From NCBI RefSeq assembly GCF_038561965.1, contig NZ_CP139348.1, positions 310,001 through 374,000 of the forward strand: a DNA stretch of 64,000 nt. The letters run 5' to 3'. The stretch's first letter is position 1; each line of letters starts with the position of its first letter. This DNA is from Stutzerimonas stutzeri (GTDB lineage Bacteria > Pseudomonadota > Gammaproteobacteria > Pseudomonadales > Pseudomonadaceae). Under the pieces are notes generated by a model. The model was not told where the DNA came from and searched no databases. It saw only the letters and a program-made list of their open reading frames with translations. This document shows, piece after piece, positions 7,819-16,400 of this stretch. A program made the translations under genes and the position numbers.

Positions 7819-8769
7819 TCAAGCTTGCAGCTTGGCCGCGATCGCCTCCATGAGGCGTTCACCAATGCGCGTATCGAAGGCGTTGTCGATTTCGCGGATG
7901 CAAGTTGGGCTGGTGATGTTGATTTCGGTGAGGTAATCGCCGATGACGTCCAGGCCGACGAACAACAGGCCGCGCTTGCGCAATTCCGGGCCGACAATTG
8001 CGGCGATCTCACGATCACGATCAGACAGTGGTTGTGCCACGCCGCGGCCACCAGCAGCCAAGTTGCCGCGCGTTTCGCCAGCAGCGGGAATCCGTGCCAG
8101 GCAATAGGGGATCGGCTCGCCGTCGATCATCAGGATGCGCTTGTCGCCATCTTTGATGGCAGGGATGTAGCGCTGGGCCATGATCTGGCGCCCACCATGC
8201 TCGGTCAGCACCTCGAGAATGACGGAAAGATTGGGGTCACCCTCGCGATGACGAAAGATCGATGCGCCGCCCATTTCGTCGAGGGGTTTGAGAATGATGT
8301 CACGGTGCTCGCGGGCAAACTCGCGGAGAATGTCCGCGCGCCGGCTGACCAATGTCGGCGGCGTGCATTGTGGAAACTGCGTGGCGAAGAACTTCTCATT
8401 GCAGTCGCGCAGGCTCTGCGGTCGATTGACCACCAGCGTTCCTGCTTTTTCCGCCAACTCCAGCAGATAGGTTGCGTAGACGTATTCGCTGTTAAACGGC
8501 GGATCCTTGCGCATGAGGATCACGTCCAGGTCAGCAAGGGCTACGTCAGCCTCCTCGTCCGTCTCGAACCAGTGTTGCGGGTCGTTGAATACCCGCAGCG
8601 GGCGCATGCGCGCTCGCGGTTGATCACCAAGCTGATAAAGATCGCGCTGCTCCATATAGAACAGTGTCCAGTCGCGCGCCTGGGCTGCCAGCAGCATGGC
8701 CAGCGAACTGTCCTTCTTGAAGGCGATCTGCGCGATAGGGTCCATGATGATCCCGACGCGAACGGTCAT
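7819..8769 (-). CDS. gshB: Glutathione synthetase GshB
   Basis: A 316-residue ATP-grasp ligase that adds glycine to gamma-glutamylcysteine. Start ATG at 8769 gives the usual N-terminus MTVRVGIIMDPI. Nine codons upstream are open but not conserved. Motifs include the substrate region FKKDSSLAMLLAAQ, the ATP-grasp loop LKPLDEMGGASIFR, and the C-terminal INITSPTCIREID block with the metal-binding Asn. Length matches the bacterial family. It is transcribed leftward toward tonB3 and divergently from pilG, with 237 bases between the two starts holding both promoters. Confidence 0.97.
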   Translation of the reverse strand: MTVRVGIIMDPIAQIAFKKDSSLAMLLAAQARDWTLFYMEQRDLYQLGDQPRARMRPLRVFNDPQHWFETDEEADVALADLDVILMRKDPPFNSEYVYATYLLELAEKAGTLVVNRPQSLRDCNEKFFATQFPQCTPPTLVSRRADILREFAREHRDIILKPLDEMGGASIFRHREGDPNLSVILEVLTEHGGRQIMAQRYIPAIKDGDKRILMIDGEPIPYCLARIPAAGETRGNLAAGGRGVAQPLSDRDREIAAIVGPELRKRGLLFVGLDVIGDYLTEINITSPTCIREIDNAFDTRIGERLMEAIAAKLQA

Positions 8770-9006
8770 GAGGTGTTCTCCGGCAGTGGGCGGCAACGGA
8801 CCGCCAATGGCTCAAAAATGTCGCTGCAGATTGGCCGTGGTTGTGCACTGGGTCAAGGAAAATCCGGATGCTTTTCCGGTTGATAGCGTGTGCATGAGGA
8901 GTGTGCTAAAAAGGTCCGGCGATTGGGTGCAGCCCATCGGTGGCAGGGCCTCCGGCGCACTGACATAACGATAAACTACGACTCACCGAGGCGATGGTAG
9001 GGCGAA

Positions 9007-9414
9007 ATGGAACAGCACTCCGAGGGCTTGAAGGTCATGGTGATCGACGATTCGAAAACGATTCGTCGCACTGCTGAAACCCTGCTGAAGAAAGTAGGTT
9101 GCGATGTCATCACCGCAGTAGACGGTTTCGATGCGCTCGCCAAGATTGCGGATACTCATCCCCGCATCATCTTCGTCGATATTATGATGCCCAGGCTGGA
9201 CGGATATCAGACCTGCGCGTTGATCAAGAACAACAGCTCCTTCAAGTCAACGCCGGTGATCATGCTGTCTTCCAAAGACGGCCTGTTCGACAAGGCGAAA
9301 GGGCGTATTGTCGGCTCCGATCAATACCTCACCAAGCCGTTCAGCAAAGAAGAGCTGCTCGGTGCGATCAAGGCACATGTCCCTGATTTCGTACCGGTGG
9401 AGCAAGCATCCTGA
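9007..9414 (+). CDS. pilG: Twitching motility response regulator PilG
   Basis: A 135-residue single-domain CheY-like receiver. The phosphoacceptor is D58 in FVDIMMPRLDGY. The acidic pair D14-D15 (VIDDSK) and the Lys of LTKPFS complete the site. In P. aeruginosa PilG is one of two receivers of the Chp system, promotes pilus extension and signals to CyaB-dependent cAMP synthesis. It is the first gene of pilGHIJK-chpABC. The first promoter region for the operon must lie in 8770-9006. I could not assign a convincing -35/-10 pair there. Confidence 0.96.
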   Translation: MEQHSEGLKVMVIDDSKTIRRTAETLLKKVGCDVITAVDGFDALAKIADTHPRIIFVDIMMPRLDGYQTCALIKNNSSFKSTPVIMLSSKDGLFDKAKGRIVGSDQYLTKPFSKEELLGAIKAHVPDFVPVEQAS

Positions 9415-9457
9415 AGTTCGGCATTGTTTGCCGCTGAAGCCTTCCTATGGAGAAAAC

Positions 9458-9823
9458 ATGGCTCGCGTTCTGATTGTTGATGATTCGCCGACCGAAATGT
9501 ACAAGCTCACCGCCATGCTGGAGAAGCATGGTCATGTGGTGCTGAAAGCCGAGAACGGCGCCGATGGCGTTGCGTTGGCGCGTCAGGAAAAGCCAGACGC
9601 CGTTCTGATGGATATCGTCATGCCGGGGCTCAATGGCTTTCAGGCCACCCGTCAACTGACCAAAGATTCGGAAACCAGTCACATTCCGGTGATCATCGTT
9701 ACCACCAAGGATCAGGAAACCGATAAGGTCTGGGGCAAGCGCCAGGGGGCCAAGGATTACCTGACCAAACCGGTGGACGAAGCCACATTGCTGAAAACCC
9801 TGAATGCCGTTCTGGCGGGCTGA
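9458..9823 (+). CDS. pilH: Twitching motility response regulator PilH
   Basis: A 121-residue CheY-like receiver from the ATG at 9458, preceded by TATGGAGAAAAC, which contains a GGAG ribosome site. The phosphoacceptor is D52 (VLMDIVMPGLNGF), with D8-D9 and the Lys in LTKPVDE. In P. aeruginosa PilH tunes pilus retraction and acts as a phosphate sink for the Chp kinase. It begins 43 bases after pilG. A small CGGCA/TGCCG stem sits in that gap. A longer open frame starting inside pilG is not the gene. Confidence 0.96.
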   Translation: MARVLIVDDSPTEMYKLTAMLEKHGHVVLKAENGADGVALARQEKPDAVLMDIVMPGLNGFQATRQLTKDSETSHIPVIIVTTKDQETDKVWGKRQGAKDYLTKPVDEATLLKTLNAVLAG

Positions 9824-9864
9824 CGCCGGGGTAGTCAACACTCGGACAAAGGGACGTGGCCAGC

Positions 9865-10401
9865 ATGCCTGACATGCAAACGCCGTTTCAGCAGTTGCTG
9901 GAGCTAGATAGACAATGCCGCGCATACGCGGCGGGCCTGCCATCTCAGCAGGAAGCCGTACAAACCTGGGGAGGGATCGGCTTCCGAATGGGGGGTCGAT
10001 TGTTCGTCGCTCCGATGGGTGAGGTCGGTGAAATTCTCCACGAGCCGCGCTACACGCTGTTACCCGGCGTCAAGAGCTGGGTCAAGGGTGTGGCAAATGT
10101 TCGCGGCAGATTGCTGCCGGTCATGGATCTTTGTGGATATTTCGGGCTTGAGCTTTCGGCGTTGCGCAAACAGCGCAGGGTTCTGGTGGTGGATCATCAG
10201 GAAGTGTTCGCCGGGCTGACCGTGGACGAAGTCTTCGGCATGCAGCACTTCCCGGTAGAAACCTTCTCGGAGGAGTTGCCTCCGATCGAAGCATCGATTC
10301 AGCCGTTCATTCATGGTGTGTTCCAGCGCGAGCAGCCCTGGCTGGTCTTCAGCCCGCACGCATTGGCTGCGCATCAGGCGTTTTTAGACGTCGCTTTTTA
10401 G
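9865..10401 (+). CDS. pilI: Chemotaxis adaptor PilI (CheW-like)
   Basis: A 178-residue CheW-domain protein linking the PilJ receptor to the ChpA kinase. Conserved parts are the WGGIGFRMGGRLFVAPMGEV strand and VKGVANVRGRLLPVMDLCGY, followed by LVVDHQEVFAGLTVDEVFGM. I chose the ATG at 9865 (MPDMQTPF), matching the PAO1 N-terminus. A GTG at 9856 would add three residues. It lies 41 bases after pilH in the same operon. Confidence 0.95.
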   Translation: MPDMQTPFQQLLELDRQCRAYAAGLPSQQEAVQTWGGIGFRMGGRLFVAPMGEVGEILHEPRYTLLPGVKSWVKGVANVRGRLLPVMDLCGYFGLELSALRKQRRVLVVDHQEVFAGLTVDEVFGMQHFPVETFSEELPPIEASIQPFIHGVFQREQPWLVFSPHALAAHQAFLDVAF

Positions 10402-10477
10402 TTGTAGGTGGGTCGACTGAGGTCGGCCTTTTGGTTCTTGGATGGAAACGCACGGGGGTCCAGGCGGGGGCCGGATA

Positions 10478-12526
10478 ATGATCAAAATGAATGCTAATGC
10501 TTTGTTGAGCGGGGTGCGCAGCAATACGCTGACCACCGGTTTGTTTATCGTGCTGATCGTTTCGATCGTACTTCTGTTCGCGAACTTCGCGTACGTCAAT
10601 ACGCAAGCCGATCACGATAACGAATACATCGCTCACGCTGGAGAGCTGCGCGTACTGTCCCAGCAGATCGCTAAGGATGCCGTGGAAGCGGCGACTGGCA
10701 CGCAAGAGGCGTTCGCGTCTCTCAAGCAGGCTCGTAACGACTTCAACCAGCGTTGGGGTTATCTCTCCCAAGGTAACGACAGCATAGGCCTGCCCGCAGT
10801 TCCTGAGTCGCTGCGCGACGAGGTGAACGCGGTGGAGCAGGACTGGAGCACGCTGCGTCGTGACACCGATGCCATCCTTTCCAGCGAGCAGACAGTTCTT
10901 TCGTTGCATCAGGTAGCCAGCACTCTGGCTGAAACCATTCCGCAGCTGCAGGTCGAGTACGAAGAAGTCGTTGATATTCTTCTGGAAAGTGGCGCGCCGG
11001 CAGCTCAGGTTTCGGTAGCCCAGCGCCAGTCGCTGCTGGCCGAGCGTATTCTCGGCTCGGTGAACAAGGTTCTTTCCGGTGACCAGGATTCGGTTCAGGC
11101 GGCGGACATGTTCGGCCGCGATGCGAGTCTTTTCGGTCGCGTCCTGAATGCGATGATCGAAGGCAACGTCGCCATGGGCATCACCGCAGTGGCCGACGAC
11201 GAAGCCCGCGATCGTCTTTCCGAGATTGCCGAGCTGTTCCAGTTCGTATCCGGTTCGGTGGATGAGATCCTCGAAACCTCGCCCGAGCTGTTCCAGGTGC
11301 GCGAGTCGGCGAACAGCATCTTTGAAGTTTCGCAAACCCTGCTGGACAAGACCTCGGCGCTGTCGCAAGGGCTGCAGAGTCGTGCAGATGCTCGTTATCT
11401 GAACACCATTCTCGGCTATGTGCTCGGCGCTCTGGCGTTGGCTTCCATCATCCTGATCGGTCTGGTGATGGTTCAGGAGGCGCGTCGCCGCCTTAGCGAA
11501 ACAGCCGAAAAGAACGAGCGTAACCAGACTGCGATTCTGCGACTGCTCGATGAAATCGGTGACCTCGCAGACGGTGACCTGACGGTAGCCGCTACGGTAA
11601 CCGAAGACTTTACCGGTGCGATTGCGGACTCGATCAACTACTCCATCGACCAGTTGCGCGAGCTGGTAGCCACCATCAACCAGACCGCGGTTCAGGTATC
11701 GGGCGCTGCTCAAGAGACCCAGGCCACCGCGATGCACCTCGCCGAGGCCTCGGAACACCAGGCGCAAGAGATTGCCGGCGCCTCTGCAGCAATTAACGAA
11801 ATGGCCGTTTCCATTGACCAGGTATCGGCCAACGCCGCGGAGTCCTCGGCGGTAGCGGAACGTTCCGTAGCCATCGCCAACAAGGGTAACGAGGTGGTGC
11901 ACAACACCATCACCGGCATGGACAACATTCGCGAGCAGATCCAGGACACGTCCAAGCGGATCAAGCGTCTCGGTGAGTCGTCCCAGGAGATTGGTGACAT
12001 TGTTAGCCTGATTAACGACATTGCCGACCAGACCAACATCCTCGCACTCAACGCGGCAATCCAGGCATCCATGGCTGGTGACGCCGGCCGAGGCTTCGCG
12101 GTGGTAGCGGACGAGGTTCAGCGCCTGGCAGAGCGTTCTTCCGCAGCGACCAAACAGATCGAGGCGCTGGTTAAGACGATTCAAACCGACACCAACGAGG
12201 CGGTCATCTCGATGGAGCAGACCACTTCGGAAGTGGTTCGCGGTGCGCGTCTGGCCCAAGACGCCGGTGTGGCACTCGAAGAGATCGAGAAAGTATCCAA
12301 GACGCTTGCTGCGCTGATCCAGAACATCTCCAACGCGGCACGTCAGCAGGCTTCTTCGGCCGGCCACATTTCCAACACCATGAACGTGATCCAGGAGATC
12401 ACCTCGCAGACTTCGTCGGGTACCACCGCTACGGCAAAGAGCATCGGCAACTTGGCCAAGATGGCCAACGAGATGCGCCATTCCGTTTCCGGCTTTACCC
12501 TGCCGGATGCTCCGGATCAGGCCTGA
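10478..12526 (+). CDS. pilJ: Type IV pilus methyl-accepting chemotaxis protein PilJ
   Basis: A 682-residue MCP from the ATG at 10478. There is an N-terminal membrane helix (GLFIVLIVSIVLLFANFAYV), a periplasmic sensor with two PilJ-type helical modules, a second helix near residue 315 (LGALALASIILIGLVMV), a HAMP region, and a long signalling coiled coil. The hairpin tip carries LALNAAIQASMAGDAGRGFA, which differs slightly from the E-A-A-R-A-G-E-x-G-R-G-F tip of most MCPs and is typical of PilJ. It senses surface or pilus signals and feeds ChpA. A strong hairpin follows the stop codon (12537-12561). Confidence 0.97.
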   Translation: MIKMNANALLSGVRSNTLTTGLFIVLIVSIVLLFANFAYVNTQADHDNEYIAHAGELRVLSQQIAKDAVEAATGTQEAFASLKQARNDFNQRWGYLSQGNDSIGLPAVPESLRDEVNAVEQDWSTLRRDTDAILSSEQTVLSLHQVASTLAETIPQLQVEYEEVVDILLESGAPAAQVSVAQRQSLLAERILGSVNKVLSGDQDSVQAADMFGRDASLFGRVLNAMIEGNVAMGITAVADDEARDRLSEIAELFQFVSGSVDEILETSPELFQVRESANSIFEVSQTLLDKTSALSQGLQSRADARYLNTILGYVLGALALASIILIGLVMVQEARRRLSETAEKNERNQTAILRLLDEIGDLADGDLTVAATVTEDFTGAIADSINYSIDQLRELVATINQTAVQVSGAAQETQATAMHLAEASEHQAQEIAGASAAINEMAVSIDQVSANAAESSAVAERSVAIANKGNEVVHNTITGMDNIREQIQDTSKRIKRLGESSQEIGDIVSLINDIADQTNILALNAAIQASMAGDAGRGFAVVADEVQRLAERSSAATKQIEALVKTIQTDTNEAVISMEQTTSEVVRGARLAQDAGVALEEIEKVSKTLAALIQNISNAARQQASSAGHISNTMNVIQEITSQTSSGTTATAKSIGNLAKMANEMRHSVSGFTLPDAPDQA

Positions 12527-12536
12527 CTTGAGGGGT

Positions 12537-12561
12537 GCGGCAGCCATTTAATGGCTGCCGC
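12537..12561 (+). other. Intercistronic stem-loop between pilJ and pilK
   Basis: GCGGCAGCCAT (12537-12547) and ATGGCTGCCGC (12551-12561) form a perfect 11-bp stem with a TTA loop. It starts ten bases after the pilJ stop and ends 26 bases before the likely pilK start. No T-run follows, so it is not a classical intrinsic terminator. It could protect the upstream pilGHIJ message from 3' decay or attenuate expression of the downstream pilK-chpABC part. The structure is seen directly. The role is inference. Confidence 0.75.
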
Positions 12562-12587
12562 CGATGATCACGATCGAGGGGCAGGGC

Positions 12588-13454
12588 ATGCAGCCGAGGT
12601 TTGACTGGGCATTGGAGCCCTTGGCCGATATGTCGCCGGCGGAATTTCATGACTGGCAAGCGCTCCTCGAGGAGCGTTCCGGCATGGTCGTCAGCGAACG
12701 CAGGCGCAGCTTCCTGCAGACCAACCTGAGCGCGCGCATGCGCGAGGTCGGTGCTCCCGACTATGCCAGTTATTATCGGCAGGTCACCTCTGGCCCCCGC
12801 GGTGCGGTTGAGTGGTCCACCCTAATGGACCGGCTGACCGTGCAGGAAACACGTTTCTTCCGGCACCCCGCTTCTTTTGAGCTGCTCGATTCGCATCTGC
12901 GGCGACGCATGCAGCGGGAGGCTCTTGAGCATCCCCTGGCCTTGTGGAGCGTGGGTTGCGCAAGTGGAGAGGAGACATTCTCGCTGGCCATGGCTACTGC
13001 TGAGGTACTGGCCGGATGCGGCTCCGATAATGGTTTCGGGGTCACCGGGACCGACATCAGCCTGAGTGCTCTGGCCAAGTCCCGTGCTGGGATCTACAAC
13101 TCGCGCAAGCTGGAACAGGTCGAGCCGTCGCTGCGTGATCGCTACTTCCTACCGCTGCCCGATGATCGTTTTCAAATCATTCCCGGCCTGGCTGCACGTG
13201 TGTGCTTTGCAAGGCTCAATGTGCTGGAGCTGGCGAGCTCGCCGGTCTCGGGCATGGACGTCATTTTCTGTCAGAACCTGCTGATCTACTTCCGCCGCTG
13301 GCGTCGCCGAGAAATCCTCAATCGCCTGGCGGACTGCCTGGCCCCAGGGGGGTTGTTGGTGATCGGTGTTGGTGAAGTGGTTGGTTGGCAGCATCCGGAA
13401 TTGCTTCCGGTGGCCAATGATCAGGTTCTGGCTTTTACCCGGAAAAGTTTATGA
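12588..13454 (+). CDS. pilK: PilK, CheR-type MCP methyltransferase
   Basis: The protein is 288 residues from the ATG at 12588, which has GAGGGGCAGG a few bases upstream. An in-frame ATG at 12564 lies directly against the pilJ-pilK hairpin and lacks a ribosome site. CheR features are the N-terminal helical domain, RLTVQETRFFRHPASFELL, the S-adenosylmethionine loop LWSVGCASGEETFSLAM, and VTGTDISLSALAKSRAGIY. It should methylate glutamates on PilJ, with ChpB as the opposing methylesterase. Its stop overlaps an in-frame ATGA in front of chpA. Confidence 0.93.
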   Translation: MQPRFDWALEPLADMSPAEFHDWQALLEERSGMVVSERRRSFLQTNLSARMREVGAPDYASYYRQVTSGPRGAVEWSTLMDRLTVQETRFFRHPASFELLDSHLRRRMQREALEHPLALWSVGCASGEETFSLAMATAEVLAGCGSDNGFGVTGTDISLSALAKSRAGIYNSRKLEQVEPSLRDRYFLPLPDDRFQIIPGLAARVCFARLNVLELASSPVSGMDVIFCQNLLIYFRRWRRREILNRLADCLAPGGLLVIGVGEVVGWQHPELLPVANDQVLAFTRKSL

Positions 13455-13465
13455 GCGGAGTCGCT

Positions 13466-16400
13466 ATGGGTGATCGGCACGATTATGTCGCCCTGGAGTG
13501 GGTGAAAGGCGAGATTGCCGAAACGCTTAAGCAGGCGCGTCAGGCCTTGGAGGCGTTCGTCGAGAACCCGCAGGACTCGACCCGTATGCGCTTTTGCCTG
13601 ACCTACGTGCACCAGGTTCACGGCACTCTGCAAATGGTGGAATTCTTCGGTGCAGCATTGCTCGCCGAGGAAATGGAGCAGTTGGCGCGTGCTCTGCTCG
13701 ACGAACGGGTGACCAATCAGGGCGAAGCACTCGAGGTCATGATGCAGGCCATCCTGCAGCTACCCGCTTACCTGGATCGCATTCAGAGTGCGCGCCGCGA
13801 CCTGCCGATGGTGGTGCTACCGCTGCTTAACGATCTGCGCGCCGCGCGCGGGGAAAAGCTGCTTTCCGAAACCAGTCTGTTTTCACCTGATCTGTCCGGG
13901 CGCACCCCGGCGCTGTCACAGGAGTCGGTCGAGCGCTTGCGCACGAATGAGCTGCCAGCGCTGCTACGCAAATTGCGTCAAATGTTGCAGGTGGCTCTGG
14001 TCGGAGTGATCCGTAATCAGGACCTGCCGACCAACCTGGGCTATATGGCTCGGGTGTTCGCGCGACTGGAGATGCTCTGCAAGGACGCGCCCCTGGCGGC
14101 GTTATGGCAGATCGCATCGGGAATGGTCGAAGGTCTGGCTAGCGGTGAAGTGACCAACGGTACTTCGGTTCGCACCCTGTTGCGCCAGGTCGACAAGCAG
14201 CTCAAGCGGCTAGTCGAGGAGGGTGTCGACGGTTTGAACCAGGCGGCACCCGATGAGCTGATCAAGAACCTGCTGTTCTACGTCGCCAAGGCGGCGGGGC
14301 AAACCCCGCGCATTCAGTCGCTCAAGCAGCAATACCGTCTCGACGAAGCACTGCCGGACAGTGCCGTGGTCGATCAGGAACGTGCTCAGCTGGCAGGCCC
14401 GGACCGGGGCGCGATGCGCTCGGTGGTCGCTGCGCTTTGTGAAGAACTGGTCCGGGTCAAGGACAGTCTGGATCTGTTCGTACGCAGTGATCGCAAGGTC
14501 ATCGGCGACCTCGCCGGTCTTGAGGTGCCGCTCAAGCAGATCGCCGATACCTTGGCCGTCCTTGGCTTCGCACAGCCGCGTAAAATCGTGCTCGACCAGA
14601 TCGTTCTCGTACAGTCCGTTGCTCAGGGTCAGCAGGCGCCGGATGACGCCGTACTGATGGACATCGCCGGAGCGCTGTTGTACGTCGAGGCTACTCTCGC
14701 TGGCATGGTCGGAGGCCCCGTTGAGGAACGCAACGAAGCGAGCCACCTGCCGACGACCGACGTCGCCCAGATCCACCAACTGGTGATTCGTGAAGCGCGT
14801 AATGGCCTGGAACAGGCCAAGGATGCGATCATCGAATTCATCGCATCCCAGTGGAACCATGAACATCTTGCACGGGTGCCCGAGCTGCTGACTCAGGTTC
14901 GTGGCGGGCTGGCGATGATTCCTCTGGAGCGCGCCGCAGCCTTGTTGCAGGCCTGCAATGGATATATCCAGGACCAGCTCCTGGCCCGCAAGGCCGTGCC
15001 TGACTGGCAAAGTCTGGATACCCTGGCCGATGCGATTACCAGCGTCGAGTATTACCTTGAGCGCCTGTCCGAAGATTGCGGTACACAGGGTGACCTGATC
15101 CTGGACGTGGCCGAAGAAAGCCTGCAGAACCTCGGCTACTCGCTGGGGCGCGCGCAGCCCAACCAAAGTGAGGCTGCACCGGCCGCAGTCGCGTTGGTGG
15201 ACCCGCTGGATGAAATCGAAGTGTTGCCCGAAGAGCCGGATGCGACGCTGGATGCTTTCGACTTCGCACCGGCCGCTGAGGAAGCATTTCAGACTTTTGC
15301 GCAGCCCGAGCTGGCGGACGAGCCGCAATTGCAGTCCGGCACTCATGCGGAGTCCCAAGCCAGCGCCGAAGAAGCTGAAGCCGGGGCCGATTGGGTGATG
15401 GACGATCTGTCCAGCGAGGAAGACATCGTCTTCAGTCTGCCTGAGGACGTTCAGCTGTCTGATACGCCAGCCGTAGTGGTAGACGAAGAACCGTCCCTGA
15501 GTGATTGGAGCGAGGCGCAGGTCGCCGAGCTGGATCTTCCGGACGTGACGCTGCCGGACTATTGCGAGCCTGAGCCATCGCCGCTAGCTGAGTCCAAGCC
15601 GGAGCTCAGCCTGGAACAGGTCATGGCGGCACCGGTTGCAGCCATCAACCCACCTGCTCAGAACGTTCCGCCCAGCCTCTTGCCGCCTCCCGAGGGCGAA
15701 GAGCCGGTTGACGAGGATCTGCTCGAAGTATTCATCGAGGAAGCTGCGGAAGTATTGGAAACCATCGGCGAGCAGCTGCCGCGCTGGTTTGCCGATACCG
15801 AGGACAAAGAGGCGCTGGGTGAAGTTCGCCGTGCCTTCCATACGCTCAAGGGCAGCGGGCGAATGGTGCGTGCGCTGATCATCGGCGAACTTGCCTGGTC
15901 CGTTGAAAATCTGCTCAACCGGGTTCTGGACCGCAGCATCCAGGTCACCGATTCGCTCAAGCAGGTGGTGAATGAAGTCGTCGCGCTGATGCCCGCCCTG
16001 GTCGACGAATTTGCGGCCAAGGCACAGCGCCAGCGTGACGATGTCGATCAACTGGCTGCCGCAGCACATGCGCTGGCGAAGGGGCAGCCGGCGCTGCTCT
16101 CGCAGCCAGCTGAGACACCTGCAGCGCCAGTGGAAGAATCGATGCAGGCCGCTTTGCTGGCCGATGACGATGCGCTCGATCCTCAGTTGCTGGAGATCTT
16201 CCGTAACGAGGCCGAGGCGCATTTAACCACCCTGGTCAGCTTCCTTGCCGATTGTGCGCAGCGACTCCCCCAGCCGATTACCGATGCGCTGCAGCGTGCG
16301 CTGCATACGCTCAAGGGCAGTGCGCATATGGCCGGCATTCTGCCGGTCGCAGAAATCGCAACGCCGTTGGAAAAGATGGTCAAGGAGTTCAAGACCAACT

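Noticed and set aside
7015..8883. A 622-codon plus-strand frame spanning tonB3 and gshB in antisense.
   Set aside because: It crosses two recognised genes and an intergenic repeat and has no recognisable protein features.
8770..9006. TTGATA at 8880 with TAAAAA near 8907 as a promoter of the pil-chp operon.
   Set aside because: The spacing of about 20 bases and a poor -10 make it unconvincing. No sigma-54 GG-N10-GC element was clear either.
10349..12547. A 732-codon open frame on the minus strand antisense to pilJ.
   Set aside because: It lies wholly opposite a very well conserved gene, its product is Arg/Gly/His-rich with no recognisable domain, and it reflects high GC content in the third codon position of pilJ.
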